Assembly: GCF_012641405.1 (NCBI RefSeq)
Contig: NZ_JABAII010000011.1
Coordinates: 1 to 64,000, forward strand
Length of the DNA stretch: 64,000 nt
Origin: Rhizobium sp. P40RR-XXII
GTDB taxonomy: Bacteria; Pseudomonadota; Alphaproteobacteria; Rhizobiales; Rhizobiaceae
Direction: 5' to 3'
Positions 27,915 to 37,705 of this stretch are shown here, one piece after another (the first letter of the stretch is position 1; every line of letters starts with the position of its first letter). Both the position numbers and the translations under genes were made by a program. The notes under the pieces are model-generated. The model did not search any database and had not been told where the DNA came from. It worked only from the letters and a program-made list of their open reading frames with translations.

Positions 27915-28008
27915 GCATCATTCCACACGCTGTCAGCGTGCAATTTTTGTTGCATTCGGCCGAGGCGTCCGCCAGCGGCGACTGCATCGTTCAGGCTGGA
28001 GACCCCTG

Positions 28009-29409
28009 ATGAGCACTGAAAAGGACTACGTCGTCGCTGATATTGGCCTTGCCGACTTCGGCCGCAAGGAAATCACGATCGCCGAAACCGAGATGCCGGG
28101 CCTGATGTCCTGCCGCGCCGAATTCGGCGAAGCACAGCCGCTGAAGGGCGCGCGCATCACCGGCTCGCTGCACATGACGATTCAAACAGCCGTTCTCATC
28201 GAGACGCTGGTGGCCCTCGGTGCCGAGGTGCGCTGGGCATCGTGCAACATCTTCTCCACGCAGGATCATGCCGCAGCCGCGATCGCCGCTTCCGGCGTTC
28301 CGGTCTTCGCCGTCAAGGGCGAAAGCCTCGAAGACTACTGGATCTACACGGACAAGATCTTCCAGTGGACCGATGGCGGCGTTTCCAACATGATTCTCGA
28401 CGATGGCGGCGACGCCACCATGTACATCCTGCTCGGCGCCCGCGCCGAGGCCGGCGAGGACGTGCTCTCCCATCCGCATTCCGAAGAGGAGGAAATCCTC
28501 TTCGCACAGATCAAGAAGCGCCTGCAGGCATCGCCGGGCTGGTTCACCAAGCAGCGCGACGCCATCAAGGGTGTGACCGAAGAGACCACCACCGGCGTCA
28601 ACCGCCTCTACCAGCTCAGCCAAAAGGGCCTGCTTCCCTTCCCGGCCATCAACGTCAATGACAGCGTCACCAAGTCGAAGTTCGACAACAAGTATGGCTG
28701 CAAGGAATCGCTGGTTGACGGCATCCGTCGCGCCACCGACGTCATGATGGCCGGCAAGGTCGCCGTCGTCTGCGGCTATGGCGACGTCGGCAAGGGTTCC
28801 GCCGCTTCGCTCTCCGGTGCCGGCGCCCGCGTCAAGGTCACGGAAGTCGATCCGATCTGCGCCCTGCAGGCCGCCATGGACGGCTATGAAGTCGTTCAGC
28901 TTGAGGACGTCGTCTCCTCGGCCGACATCTTCATCACCACGACCGGCAACAAGGACGTCATCCGCATCGACCATATGCGTGCGATGAAGGACATGGCGAT
29001 CGTCGGCAATATCGGCCACTTCGACAACGAGATCCAGGTTGCCGCCCTGCGTAATCTCAAGTGGACGAACATCAAGCCGCAGGTCGACATGGTCGAGTTC
29101 GCCAAGGGCAACCGCATCATCCTGCTGTCGGAAGGCCGTCTCTTGAACCTCGGCAACGCCACCGGCCACCCGTCCTTCGTCATGTCGGCTTCCTTTACCA
29201 ACCAGACACTGGCGCAGATCGAGCTCTTCACCAAGCCCGACCAGTACAAGAACCAGGTCTACGTGCTGCCGAAGCACCTCGATGAAAAGGTCGCCCGCCT
29301 GCATCTTGCCAAGCTCGGTGTCAAACTGACGGAGCTTTCCGAAGAGCAGGCATCGTATATCGGCGTCACACCGAAGGGTCCGTTCAAGTCCGACCACTAC
29401 AGATACTGA
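28009..29409 (+). CDS. ahcY: Adenosylhomocysteinase
   Basis: A 466-residue S-adenosylhomocysteine hydrolase of the typical rhizobial length. It splits S-adenosylhomocysteine into homocysteine and adenosine, keeping methyltransferases uninhibited. The NAD-binding GYGDVGKG loop is at about residue 255. Catalytic and substrate segments include [15 protein letters not shown] and [10 protein letters not shown]. The C-terminus ends KSDHYRY, the conserved tail that reaches the neighbouring cofactor. An earlier in-frame ATG at 27877 would start inside the promoter and is rejected. A palindromic operator and a 17-bp-spaced promoter lie upstream and a strong terminator downstream, so it is probably its own transcription unit. 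Confidence 0.97.
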   Translation: MSTEKDYVVADIGLADFGRKEITIAETEMPGLMSCRAEFGEAQPLKGARITGSLHMTIQTAVLIETLVALGAEVRWASCNIFSTQDHAAAAIAASGVPVFAVKGESLEDYWIYTDKIFQWTDGGVSNMILDDGGDATMYILLGARAEAGEDVLSHPHSEEEEILFAQIKKRLQASPGWFTKQRDAIKGVTEETTTGVNRLYQLSQKGLLPFPAINVNDSVTKSKFDNKYGCKESLVDGIRRATDVMMAGKVAVVCGYGDVGKGSAASLSGAGARVKVTEVDPICALQAAMDGYEVVQLEDVVSSADIFITTTGNKDVIRIDHMRAMKDMAIVGNIGHFDNEIQVAALRNLKWTNIKPQVDMVEFAKGNRIILLSEGRLLNLGNATGHPSFVMSASFTNQTLAQIELFTKPDQYKNQVYVLPKHLDEKVARLHLAKLGVKLTELSEEQASYIGVTPKGPFKSDHYRY

Positions 29410-29437
29410 TTACAAAATCAATATCCACAACATCTTG

Positions 29438-29477
29438 TGGCCCCGGCATTGACAAAATGCCGGGGCTTATTTTTTAG
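29438..29477 (+). terminator. Rho-independent terminator of ahcY
   Basis: An 11-bp stem (29440-29450 with 29456-29466), loop GACAA, then TTATTTTTT. It lies about 30 bp after the ahcY stop. Confidence 0.92.
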
Positions 29478-29614
29478 CCAGCTCCCTTCCCGCAGATTCC
29501 CTTAGGCAGTATTGTTTTTACACTTGATTCGTGACGAACCGGGCGTGCCCGGAGCCATGAAAATGGGATGTCTTGTCAGGATGCGGCACATTATAGGACG
29601 GAGACAGACCTCTT

Positions 29615-32194
29615 ATGACTGAAGGGGAAGACAACCTGCATCAGCTAGTGCTACGCCAAGCGGCGGCGCGGTTGCAGCAGGGCGGCGCATATTGGTACCC
29701 AGCACGGGCAAAGCCCGGCAGGGGTCGGCTCGCTTCTTTGAGCCGCCTGCTGCGGCTCAGCGTTTTCGCCGGACTCCTGACCGGTCTGGCAGGCCCGGTC
29801 CTCGCGCAGGGCAACACCGCCGCTCAGGCGAGCATGCGCCTCTTCACTTCGTCGGAAATGGCCGTTTTCTCCATCATCATCGGCGTGATTTCCGCGGCAC
29901 TTCTGTCGACCATGTGGATGGTGCGGCAGCGCGGCAATATGGAAAGCGAAAGCCGCGAGATCCGCACGGCTCTTTCCGATGCCAACCAGCGCATTTCGCA
30001 ATATCAGGCGCTGATTGCCGACAAGAACCGCCGCATCGTCATCTGGGACGGCCAGAATTCACGGCCCGAGCTGCTCGGCCAGCTTCCGGTCGAGACCGGC
30101 GCGCCGCAGGACAATGAATTCCTCGCCTTCGGACGCTGGCTGAAATCATGGTCGGCCGGCGAACTCGACAAGGCGATCGACAAGCTGCGCAGCAGCGGCC
30201 AGAGTTTTGACATGGTGGTCGAAACCAACCGCGACGAAATCCTGGAGGCACAGGGTCGCATTTCCGGCGGGCGGGCCTTCGTCCGTTTCATCGCGCTCAA
30301 CAATCTGCGCGCGGAACTCGCCGAGCTGAAGATCGAGCGTGAACGGCTGATGACCTCGATCTCCACTTTCCAGCACCTGCTCGATGCCATCGACCTGCCC
30401 GTGTGGCAACGTGATACCGAAGGCACGCTGACCTGGGTCAACCAGGCCTATAGCGAGGCGGTGGAAGCGGTTTCCGCAGAAGAGGCCCTCCGTGAGGGAC
30501 GCGAATTCCTGACGACGGTGGCACGCGAGCGCATTCGTGCGGCGGCCACGCCGGAATCGCCCTTCCATGACAAGATTTCGACCGTCGTGCATGGCAACCG
30601 CACCTTCTTCGACGTCGTCGACGTCAGGGCTCCGAATGGATCGGCCGGTATCGCCATCAACGTGTCCGAGGCGGAATCGGTTCGCGCCGAGCTCGCACGC
30701 ACGCTGAAGAGCCACGCCGAAACGCTCGATCATCTGGCAACGCCGGTTGCAATCTTCGACGGCGAGCGGCGGCTGCAATTCTACAATCAGGCTTTCGTCC
30801 AGCTCTGGGAACTCGACATCGCGTTCCTGGAAAAGCGACCCGACAACAGCGAGCTTCTGGAAAGGCTGCGCAGCGCCAAGAAGCTGCCCGAACAGCTGAA
30901 CTGGAAGACATGGAAGGACGATGTCCTTTCGGTCTATCGCGCACTCGATACGCAGGCCGACCTTTGGCATCTGCCCAATGGCCAGATCCTTCGGGTTTTT
31001 GCCACGGCGCATCCGCAGGGTGGCGCCACCTGGGTATTCGAGAACCTGACCGAGCAGGTCGATCTCGAAACGCGCTACAACACGCTGGTCAAGGTCCAAG
31101 GCGAAACCATCGACCATCTGTCCGAAGGCGTTGCCGTTTTCGGGCCTGATGGCCGCATCCGCCTTTCCAACCCGGCCTTCCGCATTCTCTGGAACATCAC
31201 CGAGGCGCAGGCCAAGCCCGGAACGCATATCCAGGCTCTGGCCGAAGCCTGCGCTCCCTCCTATGACCGGCCCGACGGCTGGAAGCGCTTTGCCGAGCAG
31301 ATCACCAGCTTCGACGACGAGCGCCCGTCCTCACAGGGGACGCTGGAGCTCTTTTCCAATCTGGTGCTCGACTACGCCGTCATTCCGCTACCGAATGCGC
31401 AGACCATGCTGACCTTCGTCAACAAGACGGATAGCGTGCGCGCCGAACGGGCGTTGACCGAGAAAAACGAGGCGCTGCTAAAGGCGGATGAGCTGAAGAA
31501 CGATTTCGTCCAGCATGTCTCCTACGAGCTGCGCTCGCCGCTTACCAACATCATCGGCTTTACCGACCTCCTGAAGACGCCGGGCATCGGTTCGCTGAAC
31601 GATCGGCAGGCCGAATATATCGACCATATCTCGACCTCCTCCTCCGTGCTTCTAACACTGGTCAACGACATTCTCGATCTGGCGACAGTCGATGCCGGCA
31701 TCATGCGGCTGAACTATTCCGAGATCGTACTCTCTGACCTGCTCGACGAAGTGTCGATGCAGATCGCCGACCGGCTGCAGGAAAGCGGCGTGACGCTAGA
31801 AATCACCGTGCCGGCGCATCTCGGCTCTATCGTCGCCGATCAGCAGCGGCTGAAGCAGATTTTGCTGAAGCTTCTGACCAATGCCGCCAATTTCGCACCC
31901 GAGGGATCGACGATCTCGCTGAAATGCGGGCGCGAAGGCACGGATTTCGTCTTCTCGGTCTCCGACAAGGGTCCCGGCATATCGGAAGAACTGATCCACA
32001 CGGTCTTCAACCGCTTCGCCTCCGGCGGCAAGGGCGGCAAACGCAGCGGCGCGGGCCTCGGCCTTTCCATCGTCGAAAGCTTCGTCAGCCTGCATGAAGG
32101 CGAGGTTTCCATCGCAAGCCAGCCGGGCAAGGGGACGATGGTGACCTGCCGGATTCCTTCGGCCGAATTGCCCCATTCCGTCGCAGCAGAATGA
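29615..32194 (+). CDS. divL: DivL-type cell-cycle sensor kinase with Tyr in place of the phospho-His
   Basis: An 859-residue membrane kinase-like protein. Two hydrophobic segments lie near residues 45-65 and 85-108. Several PAS-like regions follow, then a dimerisation/histidine phosphotransfer domain and an ATPase domain (NAANFAPEGS, SDKGPGIS, GAGLGLSIVESFVSLHEG). In the H-box the expected His is Tyr637: QHVSYELRSPL, with His634 three residues before. This substitution defines DivL of Caulobacter, which modulates the kinase CckA and thereby CtrA. No response regulator is adjacent. The stop overlaps the start of the tsaE fusion (ATGA), so the two are translationally coupled. Two GATTC sites, the CcrM methylation sequence, lie in the 200 bp upstream. 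Confidence 0.87.
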   Translation: MTEGEDNLHQLVLRQAAARLQQGGAYWYPARAKPGRGRLASLSRLLRLSVFAGLLTGLAGPVLAQGNTAAQASMRLFTSSEMAVFSIIIGVISAALLSTMWMVRQRGNMESESREIRTALSDANQRISQYQALIADKNRRIVIWDGQNSRPELLGQLPVETGAPQDNEFLAFGRWLKSWSAGELDKAIDKLRSSGQSFDMVVETNRDEILEAQGRISGGRAFVRFIALNNLRAELAELKIERERLMTSISTFQHLLDAIDLPVWQRDTEGTLTWVNQAYSEAVEAVSAEEALREGREFLTTVARERIRAAATPESPFHDKISTVVHGNRTFFDVVDVRAPNGSAGIAINVSEAESVRAELARTLKSHAETLDHLATPVAIFDGERRLQFYNQAFVQLWELDIAFLEKRPDNSELLERLRSAKKLPEQLNWKTWKDDVLSVYRALDTQADLWHLPNGQILRVFATAHPQGGATWVFENLTEQVDLETRYNTLVKVQGETIDHLSEGVAVFGPDGRIRLSNPAFRILWNITEAQAKPGTHIQALAEACAPSYDRPDGWKRFAEQITSFDDERPSSQGTLELFSNLVLDYAVIPLPNAQTMLTFVNKTDSVRAERALTEKNEALLKADELKNDFVQHVSYELRSPLTNIIGFTDLLKTPGIGSLNDRQAEYIDHISTSSSVLLTLVNDILDLATVDAGIMRLNYSEIVLSDLLDEVSMQIADRLQESGVTLEITVPAHLGSIVADQQRLKQILLKLLTNAANFAPEGSTISLKCGREGTDFVFSVSDKGPGISEELIHTVFNRFASGGKGGKRSGAGLGLSIVESFVSLHEGEVSIASQPGKGTMVTCRIPSAELPHSVAAE

Positions 32195-33702
32195 CCGCCT
32201 CCGGCAGCAGCATTTCCCTTTTCCTCGCGGATGACACGGCCACGGCTCAGCTTGGCGAGGATCTGGCGCTGGCGTTGAAAGTCGGTGACTGCCTGGCACT
32301 ATCAGGCGATCTCGGCGCGGGCAAATCCTCGCTCGCACGCGCGTTGCTGCGCGCCATGGCTGACGATGCCGAAATGGACGTGCCAAGCCCGACCTTCACG
32401 CTCGTGCAATCCTACGAGCTGCGCATCCCGGTCTCGCATTTCGATCTCTATCGCCTCGGCGACCCCAGCGAATTGACGGAGCTCGGCTTTGACGAAGCCC
32501 TGCAGACCGGCATCTGTCTGGTCGAATGGCCCGAAATGGCCGAGGGCGAGCTGCCGAAGGAGCGTGTGAACCTCAGGCTCACGCATGAGGGCGAAGGACG
32601 GCGCGCCGTGATCACGGCACCGGCAAAGCAGATGGCGCGCATCGAGCGCGTGTTAGCCATACGCGCCTTTCTCGGTTCGCATGGCTATCGCGGTGCCGGC
32701 AGGCGCTTCCTCACGGGCGATGCCTCGCTGCGGGCTTACGAATCCATTTATCCGAGCGATGGCGGCAGCCGCGTGATCCTGATGGATTGGCCGCGCCTGC
32801 CGGAAGGCCCGCCCGTGCTCGACGGCAAACCCTATCCCAAGGTCGCGCATCTTGCCTGGGATGCCTATCCCTTCGTAGCGATTGCCAATGTCCTCAGGGA
32901 GAATGGCTTTGCCGCCCCGGAAATCTTTGCCGCCGATTACGACCAGGGCATTCTGCTGATCGAGGATCTCGGCACCGACGGCGTGCTTGACGCCGAAGGA
33001 AAGCCGATTGCCGAGCGTTATCGGGCTAGCGTCGCCTGCCTTGCACATCTGCACAGCCTTTCCATTCCTCGCGACATCCCGGTCACGCCGGATCACATCC
33101 ATCACATTCCGGATTTCGACCGGACCGCGATGAAGATGGAAGCGCGGCTGCTGCTCGACTGGCATCTACCCTGGAAGCGTGGCACGCCGGCAAGCGACGA
33201 GGAACGCGCCGACTATCTGGCGATCTGGGACAAGCTGATCGACCAGCTCGAAGACGCAGAAAAGAACCTGCTGCTGCGCGACATGCATTCGCCGAATATC
33301 ATCTGGCGAGGGACGGAAAAGGGCATCCAACGCATCGGTCTCATCGATTTCCAGGATGCGATGATCGGGCCGACCTCCTATGATGTCGCCTCGCTAGTGC
33401 AGGATGCACGGGTGACGATCGAGCGCGATCTGCATGACCGGCTGATGGCAGACTATCTCGCGCTCCGGCACGCTCAAGGCGGTTTCGACGAGGCGAAATT
33501 CCTGAGGAGCTGGGCAATCATGTCGGCGCAACGCAATTGCAAGCTTGCCGGCCTCTGGGTGCGGCTGCTGCAGCGTGACGGCAAGCCCGGATATCTGAAG
33601 CATATGCCGCGCACACTCGCCTATCTCGCCATCGCCTTCGAGCATGAAGCGCTCGCCCCCTTGCGCGAATGGTGCCAGAAAGCTGGGATCGGCCTACCAT
33701 AA
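32191..33702 (+). CDS. tsaE: Fusion: tRNA t6A protein TsaE + aminoglycoside phosphotransferase-like sugar kinase (AmgK)
   Basis: A 503-residue two-domain protein. Residues 1 to about 155 are TsaE, the ATPase needed for the t6A modification of ANN-decoding tRNAs, with Walker A GDLGAGKSS at 39-47 and the SPTFTLVQSY and HFDLYRL blocks. From about 165 to the end is an aminoglycoside phosphotransferase fold: catalytic loop D364-M-H366 with N369 in LLLRDMHSPNIIW and the metal-binding D386 in IDFQDA. In Pseudomonas and Caulobacter relatives this domain is AmgK, which phosphorylates MurNAc/GlcNAc at the anomeric position. The MurU-type gene next door supports that role. It overlaps divL by 4 bp. Confidence 0.92.
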   Translation: MTASGSSISLFLADDTATAQLGEDLALALKVGDCLALSGDLGAGKSSLARALLRAMADDAEMDVPSPTFTLVQSYELRIPVSHFDLYRLGDPSELTELGFDEALQTGICLVEWPEMAEGELPKERVNLRLTHEGEGRRAVITAPAKQMARIERVLAIRAFLGSHGYRGAGRRFLTGDASLRAYESIYPSDGGSRVILMDWPRLPEGPPVLDGKPYPKVAHLAWDAYPFVAIANVLRENGFAAPEIFAADYDQGILLIEDLGTDGVLDAEGKPIAERYRASVACLAHLHSLSIPRDIPVTPDHIHHIPDFDRTAMKMEARLLLDWHLPWKRGTPASDEERADYLAIWDKLIDQLEDAEKNLLLRDMHSPNIIWRGTEKGIQRIGLIDFQDAMIGPTSYDVASLVQDARVTIERDLHDRLMADYLALRHAQGGFDEAKFLRSWAIMSAQRNCKLAGLWVRLLQRDGKPGYLKHMPRTLAYLAIAFEHEALAPLREWCQKAGIGLP

Positions 33703-33777
33703 CAGCCAGAGACCGGCGACGGCTTTCCGGCCTTATGCTAAAGGAAAGCAGACAGCGAATCGAAGGTTCGAGACGAA

Positions 33778-34509
33778 ATGACCATCAAGCAAGCCATGGT
33801 ATTGGCCGCGGGGCTCGGAACCCGCATGCGGCCGATCACCGACATCATCCCGAAGCCGCTGGTGAAGATCGCCGGCAAGGCAATGATCGATTACGCGCTG
33901 GATGCGCTGGCAGAAGCCGGCGTCGAGCGGGCTGTCGTCAACGTCCATCACCATGCCGACCAGATGGAGGCGCATCTGCGCAGCTATCGCGGCCTTGAAA
34001 TCCTGATTTCCGACGAGCGGGACGCGCTGATGAACAATGGCGGCGGTCTCGTCAAGGGCTTAAAACTTTTGAGCCGCGACCCGGTGTTCGTCATGAATGC
34101 TGATCTGTTCTGGATCGGTGAGAAGCCCGGCCGCCTGACCAATCTCGAAAAGTTAGCCGGATTCTACAACGAGCAGCGCATGGACATGGCAATGCTCTGC
34201 GTCGAACTGGAACGGACCACAGGCCATAATGGCAAGCATGACTTCAACATGGCTGACGATGGCCGGCTCACACGATATCGCGACAACCAATATAACGGTG
34301 TCGTCTATGCCGGCGCAATCGCGATGAACCCATCCTTCCTCGATGACGCGCCTGACGATGCCTTTAATGTCAATATCTACTTCGACAAGGCCATCGAGCG
34401 CGGCCGGCTCTATGGAACTATGATGGATGGTCATTGGTTGACAGTCGGCACACCGGAGGCGATCGGCGAGGCGGAGGAAGCGATCCGGACCTTCCGGGCG
34501 TTTGCGTGA
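33778..34509 (+). CDS. murU: N-acetylmuramate-1-phosphate uridylyltransferase (MurU-type nucleotidyltransferase)
   Basis: A 243-residue sugar-nucleotide transferase. The N-terminal signature AAGLGTRMRPITDIIPKPLV (residues about 9-29) binds the nucleotide and phosphate. The NADLFW metal-binding Asp and the NVNIYFDKAIERGRLYG end are seen in MurU-like proteins. MurU converts MurNAc-1-phosphate to UDP-MurNAc, bypassing de novo synthesis and its fosfomycin-sensitive step. The AmgK domain 75 bp upstream would supply its substrate. Related transferases such as glucose- or mannose-1-phosphate enzymes cannot be excluded by eye, but the context is persuasive. addB starts 4 bp after its stop. Confidence 0.85.
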   Translation: MTIKQAMVLAAGLGTRMRPITDIIPKPLVKIAGKAMIDYALDALAEAGVERAVVNVHHHADQMEAHLRSYRGLEILISDERDALMNNGGGLVKGLKLLSRDPVFVMNADLFWIGEKPGRLTNLEKLAGFYNEQRMDMAMLCVELERTTGHNGKHDFNMADDGRLTRYRDNQYNGVVYAGAIAMNPSFLDDAPDDAFNVNIYFDKAIERGRLYGTMMDGHWLTVGTPEAIGEAEEAIRTFRAFA

Positions 34510-34513
34510 GCCT

Positions 34514-37500
34514 ATGACGGGCGGGCACCGGCAGCGCATCCTGACGATTCCGGCGGGCCTGCCCTTCCTGAAAACCCTTGCGACAGCTCTTTGCGATGGA
34601 CGGCTGACCGAACATTTCCGCCATGATCCGGGCGACCCGCTGTCGCTTGCTAAGGTCAGCATTTTCCTGCCGACGCGGCGTGCGGCGCGCGTGCTGCGCT
34701 CGGAATTCGTCGATCTGCTCGGCGGCCGCTCCGCGATCCTGCCCGTCATCCGTCCGCTCGGCGAAACCGATGACGACAGCGGCTATTTCGAGGAAACCCT
34801 GCCGGAAACGGCCGATCTTGCGCAGCCGCTTGCCAATACCGCCCGGCTGCTGGAACTGGCGCGGCTGATCCTTGCCTGGCGCAACAAGCTGCCGCAGATC
34901 GTACGCGACATCCACTCCGACTCGCCGCTGGTGGCGCCGGCAAGCCCGGCGGATGCCATATGGCTCGCCCGCAATCTTGCCGAACTCATCGATTCGCTTG
35001 AGACAGAGGACCGCGAGTGGAGCGAGCTTGCCACTCTCAGCGCAGAGGATCATGCGCTCTGGTGGCAGCTGACGGCCGAATTCCTGGCGATTGCCAGCGC
35101 ATTCTGGCCGGCACGTCTCGAGGAACTCGGCAAATCGTCGCCAGCCCGCAACCGCAATGCCATCCTGCGCGCCGAGGCGCAGCGCATCGCCACCATGCGG
35201 CATCCCGGGCCAGTCATCGTTGCAGGCTCGACCGGCTCGGTGCCGGCGACGGCGGAGCTGATCGCGGCAGTTGCATCCTTGCCGCAAGGCGTGATCGTGC
35301 TGCCCGGCCTCGATCTTGCGATGCCGGAAGAGGATTGGCAGCTCGTGGCGCCGGAAACCTCCATCGGCGAAAGAGCCGATCCGGCTACGCGCAGCCATCC
35401 GCAATATGGTCTTTCGCTGCTCTTGAAGAGGCTGCGCATCACGCGGCGCGATGTCGAACCCATTGCGGACGCAGCCGATACCATGCAGATGCGGGCGCAG
35501 ATCCTGTCGCGCGCGCTGGCGCCGGCCAAGGCTACAAGTGGCTGGGGAAGCTGGCGTAAGACACTCGCTCCCGATGCGATCCCGGCCGCATTCGCCGACG
35601 TTGCGCTGATCGAAGCCGCCAATGAGCGCGAGGAGGCAACCGCGATCGCCATCGCCCTGCGGCTGGCGCTGGAAAAGCCGGGCCGCAACGGCGGCGAAAG
35701 CCAGGCGGCCTTGATCACGCCCGACCGCAATCTTGCAAGGCGAGTCACGGCCGAGCTTGCCCGCTTCGGCATCACCGCCGACGATTCGGCCGGCACGCCG
35801 CTTACCGCTACGCCGCAAGGCACGTTGCTGCAATTGCTGCTGGAAGCGTCCCTTCGTCCCGGCGATCCCGTTGCCGTCGTTGCGCTGCTGAAACATCCCC
35901 TCGCCCTGTTCGGCCTGCCGGCGCAAACACATCAGCCCGGCGTCGATGCGCTGGAGATCCTGGCGCTCAGGGGCGGCGTCGCCCATGTCGATATCGGCAG
36001 GCTGGAAGCCCTGCTCGACGACCGCGTGGCGGGACAGGCCAATGACCGCCATGCGCCACAATGGCGCAAATCGCTGCCGCCTAAGGCCATCGGGCATGCG
36101 CGTACGCTGGCACAGCGGGTGACCGCGGCATGCGAACCACTGGTATCGGCACTTTCCCTGCCCACGTCGGAGGGTCTGCCGACCCTTTCGGATTGGGCCG
36201 AGCGTACGGGCCGGGCTCTGGAAGCCGCAACCGTCGACGAACGCGGCAGCCTGGCGAACCTCTGGTCCGGCGAAGCCGGGGACACGCTTGCCAGCCTGTT
36301 CCGGGATGTCATCGAAACGGATGGTCAGCTCGAAGCCAACGGAGTGCAATGGATCGACATCATGACGGCACTCTGCGTGGGCCAGGCGGTGAAGCCGCGT
36401 GCGCTCAGCCACCCGCGCCTCTTCATCTTCGGCACGCTGGAGGCGCGCCTGCAGAGCGTCGATACGCTGATCCTCGGTGGGTTGAATGAAGGCTCGTGGC
36501 CGGGGCAGATCGCGAACAACCCCTTCATTTCACGCGGCATGAAGACGGAGATCGGCCTGGAGCCGCCAGAGCGCCGCATCGGCCAGCTGGCTCACGATTT
36601 CGAAATGGCGAACGGCACCCGCGACCTGATCTATTCGCGCGCCCTGCGTCAGGGCTCGACGCCGACGGTTGCGTCGCGCTGGCTGCAGCGGCTGATCGCG
36701 CTCGGCGGCAAGGAGCTGGAAGAGGACATGAAGGCCCGCGGCGATCAGTATCGTCATTGGGCTGGGATGATCGATGAGGGCGAAAATCAGGCCCCGGCGT
36801 TACGCCCGGCACCGAAACCGCCCATGGAACTGCAGCCAAAGAGCTATTCCTTCAGCGAAGTGGGGCGGCTGCGGCGCGATCCCTATTCGATTTATGCCCG
36901 GCGCGTGCTGCGGCTCGATCCGGTCGACCCGTTCAACCGCGATCCCGGCCCGGCCGAACGTGGCACACTCTACCACAAGATCATCGACCGTTTCGTCCGC
37001 GAAGGACATGTGGCCGGCACGCGGGAGGCGGCGCTGGCGATGGATGGCATTATTGCCGACCTCTTTGATGCCGAACGATTGCCCGTTCATATTGATAGTG
37101 TCTGGCGGCCGCGTTTTCGCGAAGTGGCGCGAGCTTTCCTTGCCTGGGAAGCGGAGCGGCGGCCAGAACTGCGCAAGACGGCGACGGAAGTGCCGGCCAG
37201 CGTCGAGATCGAACCGATCGGCATTCGCCTCACCGGCGTTGCCGACCGCATCGACATCAAGAGTGACACTGGCGCCGACCTTATCGACTACAAGACCGGC
37301 TATAATCCCTCTCCGTTACAGGCCCGCGCGCTGCTCGATCCGCAGCTGGCGCTGGAAGCCTATGCGCTGAAGGCCGGTGCCTTCCGCAATATCGGCGCGC
37401 TGATCCCTGAAAACCTGCTCTATGTCCGCTTGCGGCCCGGTGACCGCTTCAAGGTCGATCAGGTCAACAACGAGCATTCCAGCCGCGGCGGCAAGACGGA

Positions 37501-37705
37501 AACGAAGTCGGCTATGGATCTGGCGCAAGAGTCGATGGACCAGCTGGTGAAGTTCGTCTCGCTCCTGCAATCCGGCGAGAAGGGTTTTTCCTCACGGCTG
37601 ATTCCGGCGCAGCAGTTCGAGTATGGCGGGGATTACGATCACCTCGCCCGCGTCTCGGAATGGTCGACAGCCGAGACCGAGCAGGAAGGCGGCGGCGATG
37701 AGTGA
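34514..37705 (+). CDS. addB: Double-strand break repair protein AddB
   Basis: A 1063-residue AddB subunit of the alphaproteobacterial AddAB helicase-nuclease, which processes DNA ends for RecA loading. The N-terminal half is helicase-like but without a recognisable Walker A motif; LPTRRAARVLRSEF occurs early. The C-terminal RecB-type nuclease domain carries a GADLIDYKTGYNP segment with the catalytic D-x-K. The ATG at 34514 is preferred; a TTG at 34502 in frame overlaps the murU stop and would add four residues. The stop overlaps the addA start by 8 bp, so both subunits are coupled. No recBCD-type genes are visible. Confidence 0.94.
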   Translation: MTGGHRQRILTIPAGLPFLKTLATALCDGRLTEHFRHDPGDPLSLAKVSIFLPTRRAARVLRSEFVDLLGGRSAILPVIRPLGETDDDSGYFEETLPETADLAQPLANTARLLELARLILAWRNKLPQIVRDIHSDSPLVAPASPADAIWLARNLAELIDSLETEDREWSELATLSAEDHALWWQLTAEFLAIASAFWPARLEELGKSSPARNRNAILRAEAQRIATMRHPGPVIVAGSTGSVPATAELIAAVASLPQGVIVLPGLDLAMPEEDWQLVAPETSIGERADPATRSHPQYGLSLLLKRLRITRRDVEPIADAADTMQMRAQILSRALAPAKATSGWGSWRKTLAPDAIPAAFADVALIEAANEREEATAIAIALRLALEKPGRNGGESQAALITPDRNLARRVTAELARFGITADDSAGTPLTATPQGTLLQLLLEASLRPGDPVAVVALLKHPLALFGLPAQTHQPGVDALEILALRGGVAHVDIGRLEALLDDRVAGQANDRHAPQWRKSLPPKAIGHARTLAQRVTAACEPLVSALSLPTSEGLPTLSDWAERTGRALEAATVDERGSLANLWSGEAGDTLASLFRDVIETDGQLEANGVQWIDIMTALCVGQAVKPRALSHPRLFIFGTLEARLQSVDTLILGGLNEGSWPGQIANNPFISRGMKTEIGLEPPERRIGQLAHDFEMANGTRDLIYSRALRQGSTPTVASRWLQRLIALGGKELEEDMKARGDQYRHWAGMIDEGENQAPALRPAPKPPMELQPKSYSFSEVGRLRRDPYSIYARRVLRLDPVDPFNRDPGPAERGTLYHKIIDRFVREGHVAGTREAALAMDGIIADLFDAERLPVHIDSVWRPRFREVARAFLAWEAERRPELRKTATEVPASVEIEPIGIRLTGVADRIDIKSDTGADLIDYKTGYNPSPLQARALLDPQLALEAYALKAGAFRNIGALIPENLLYVRLRPGDRFKVDQVNNEHSSRGGKTETKSAMDLAQESMDQLVKFVSLLQSGEKGFSSRLIPAQQFEYGGDYDHLARVSEWSTAETEQEGGGDE

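Noticed and set aside
27882-28008. SAH riboswitch before ahcY
   Set aside because: The leader lacks the conserved SAH-aptamer blocks as I remember them, so I report only a leader of unknown structure.
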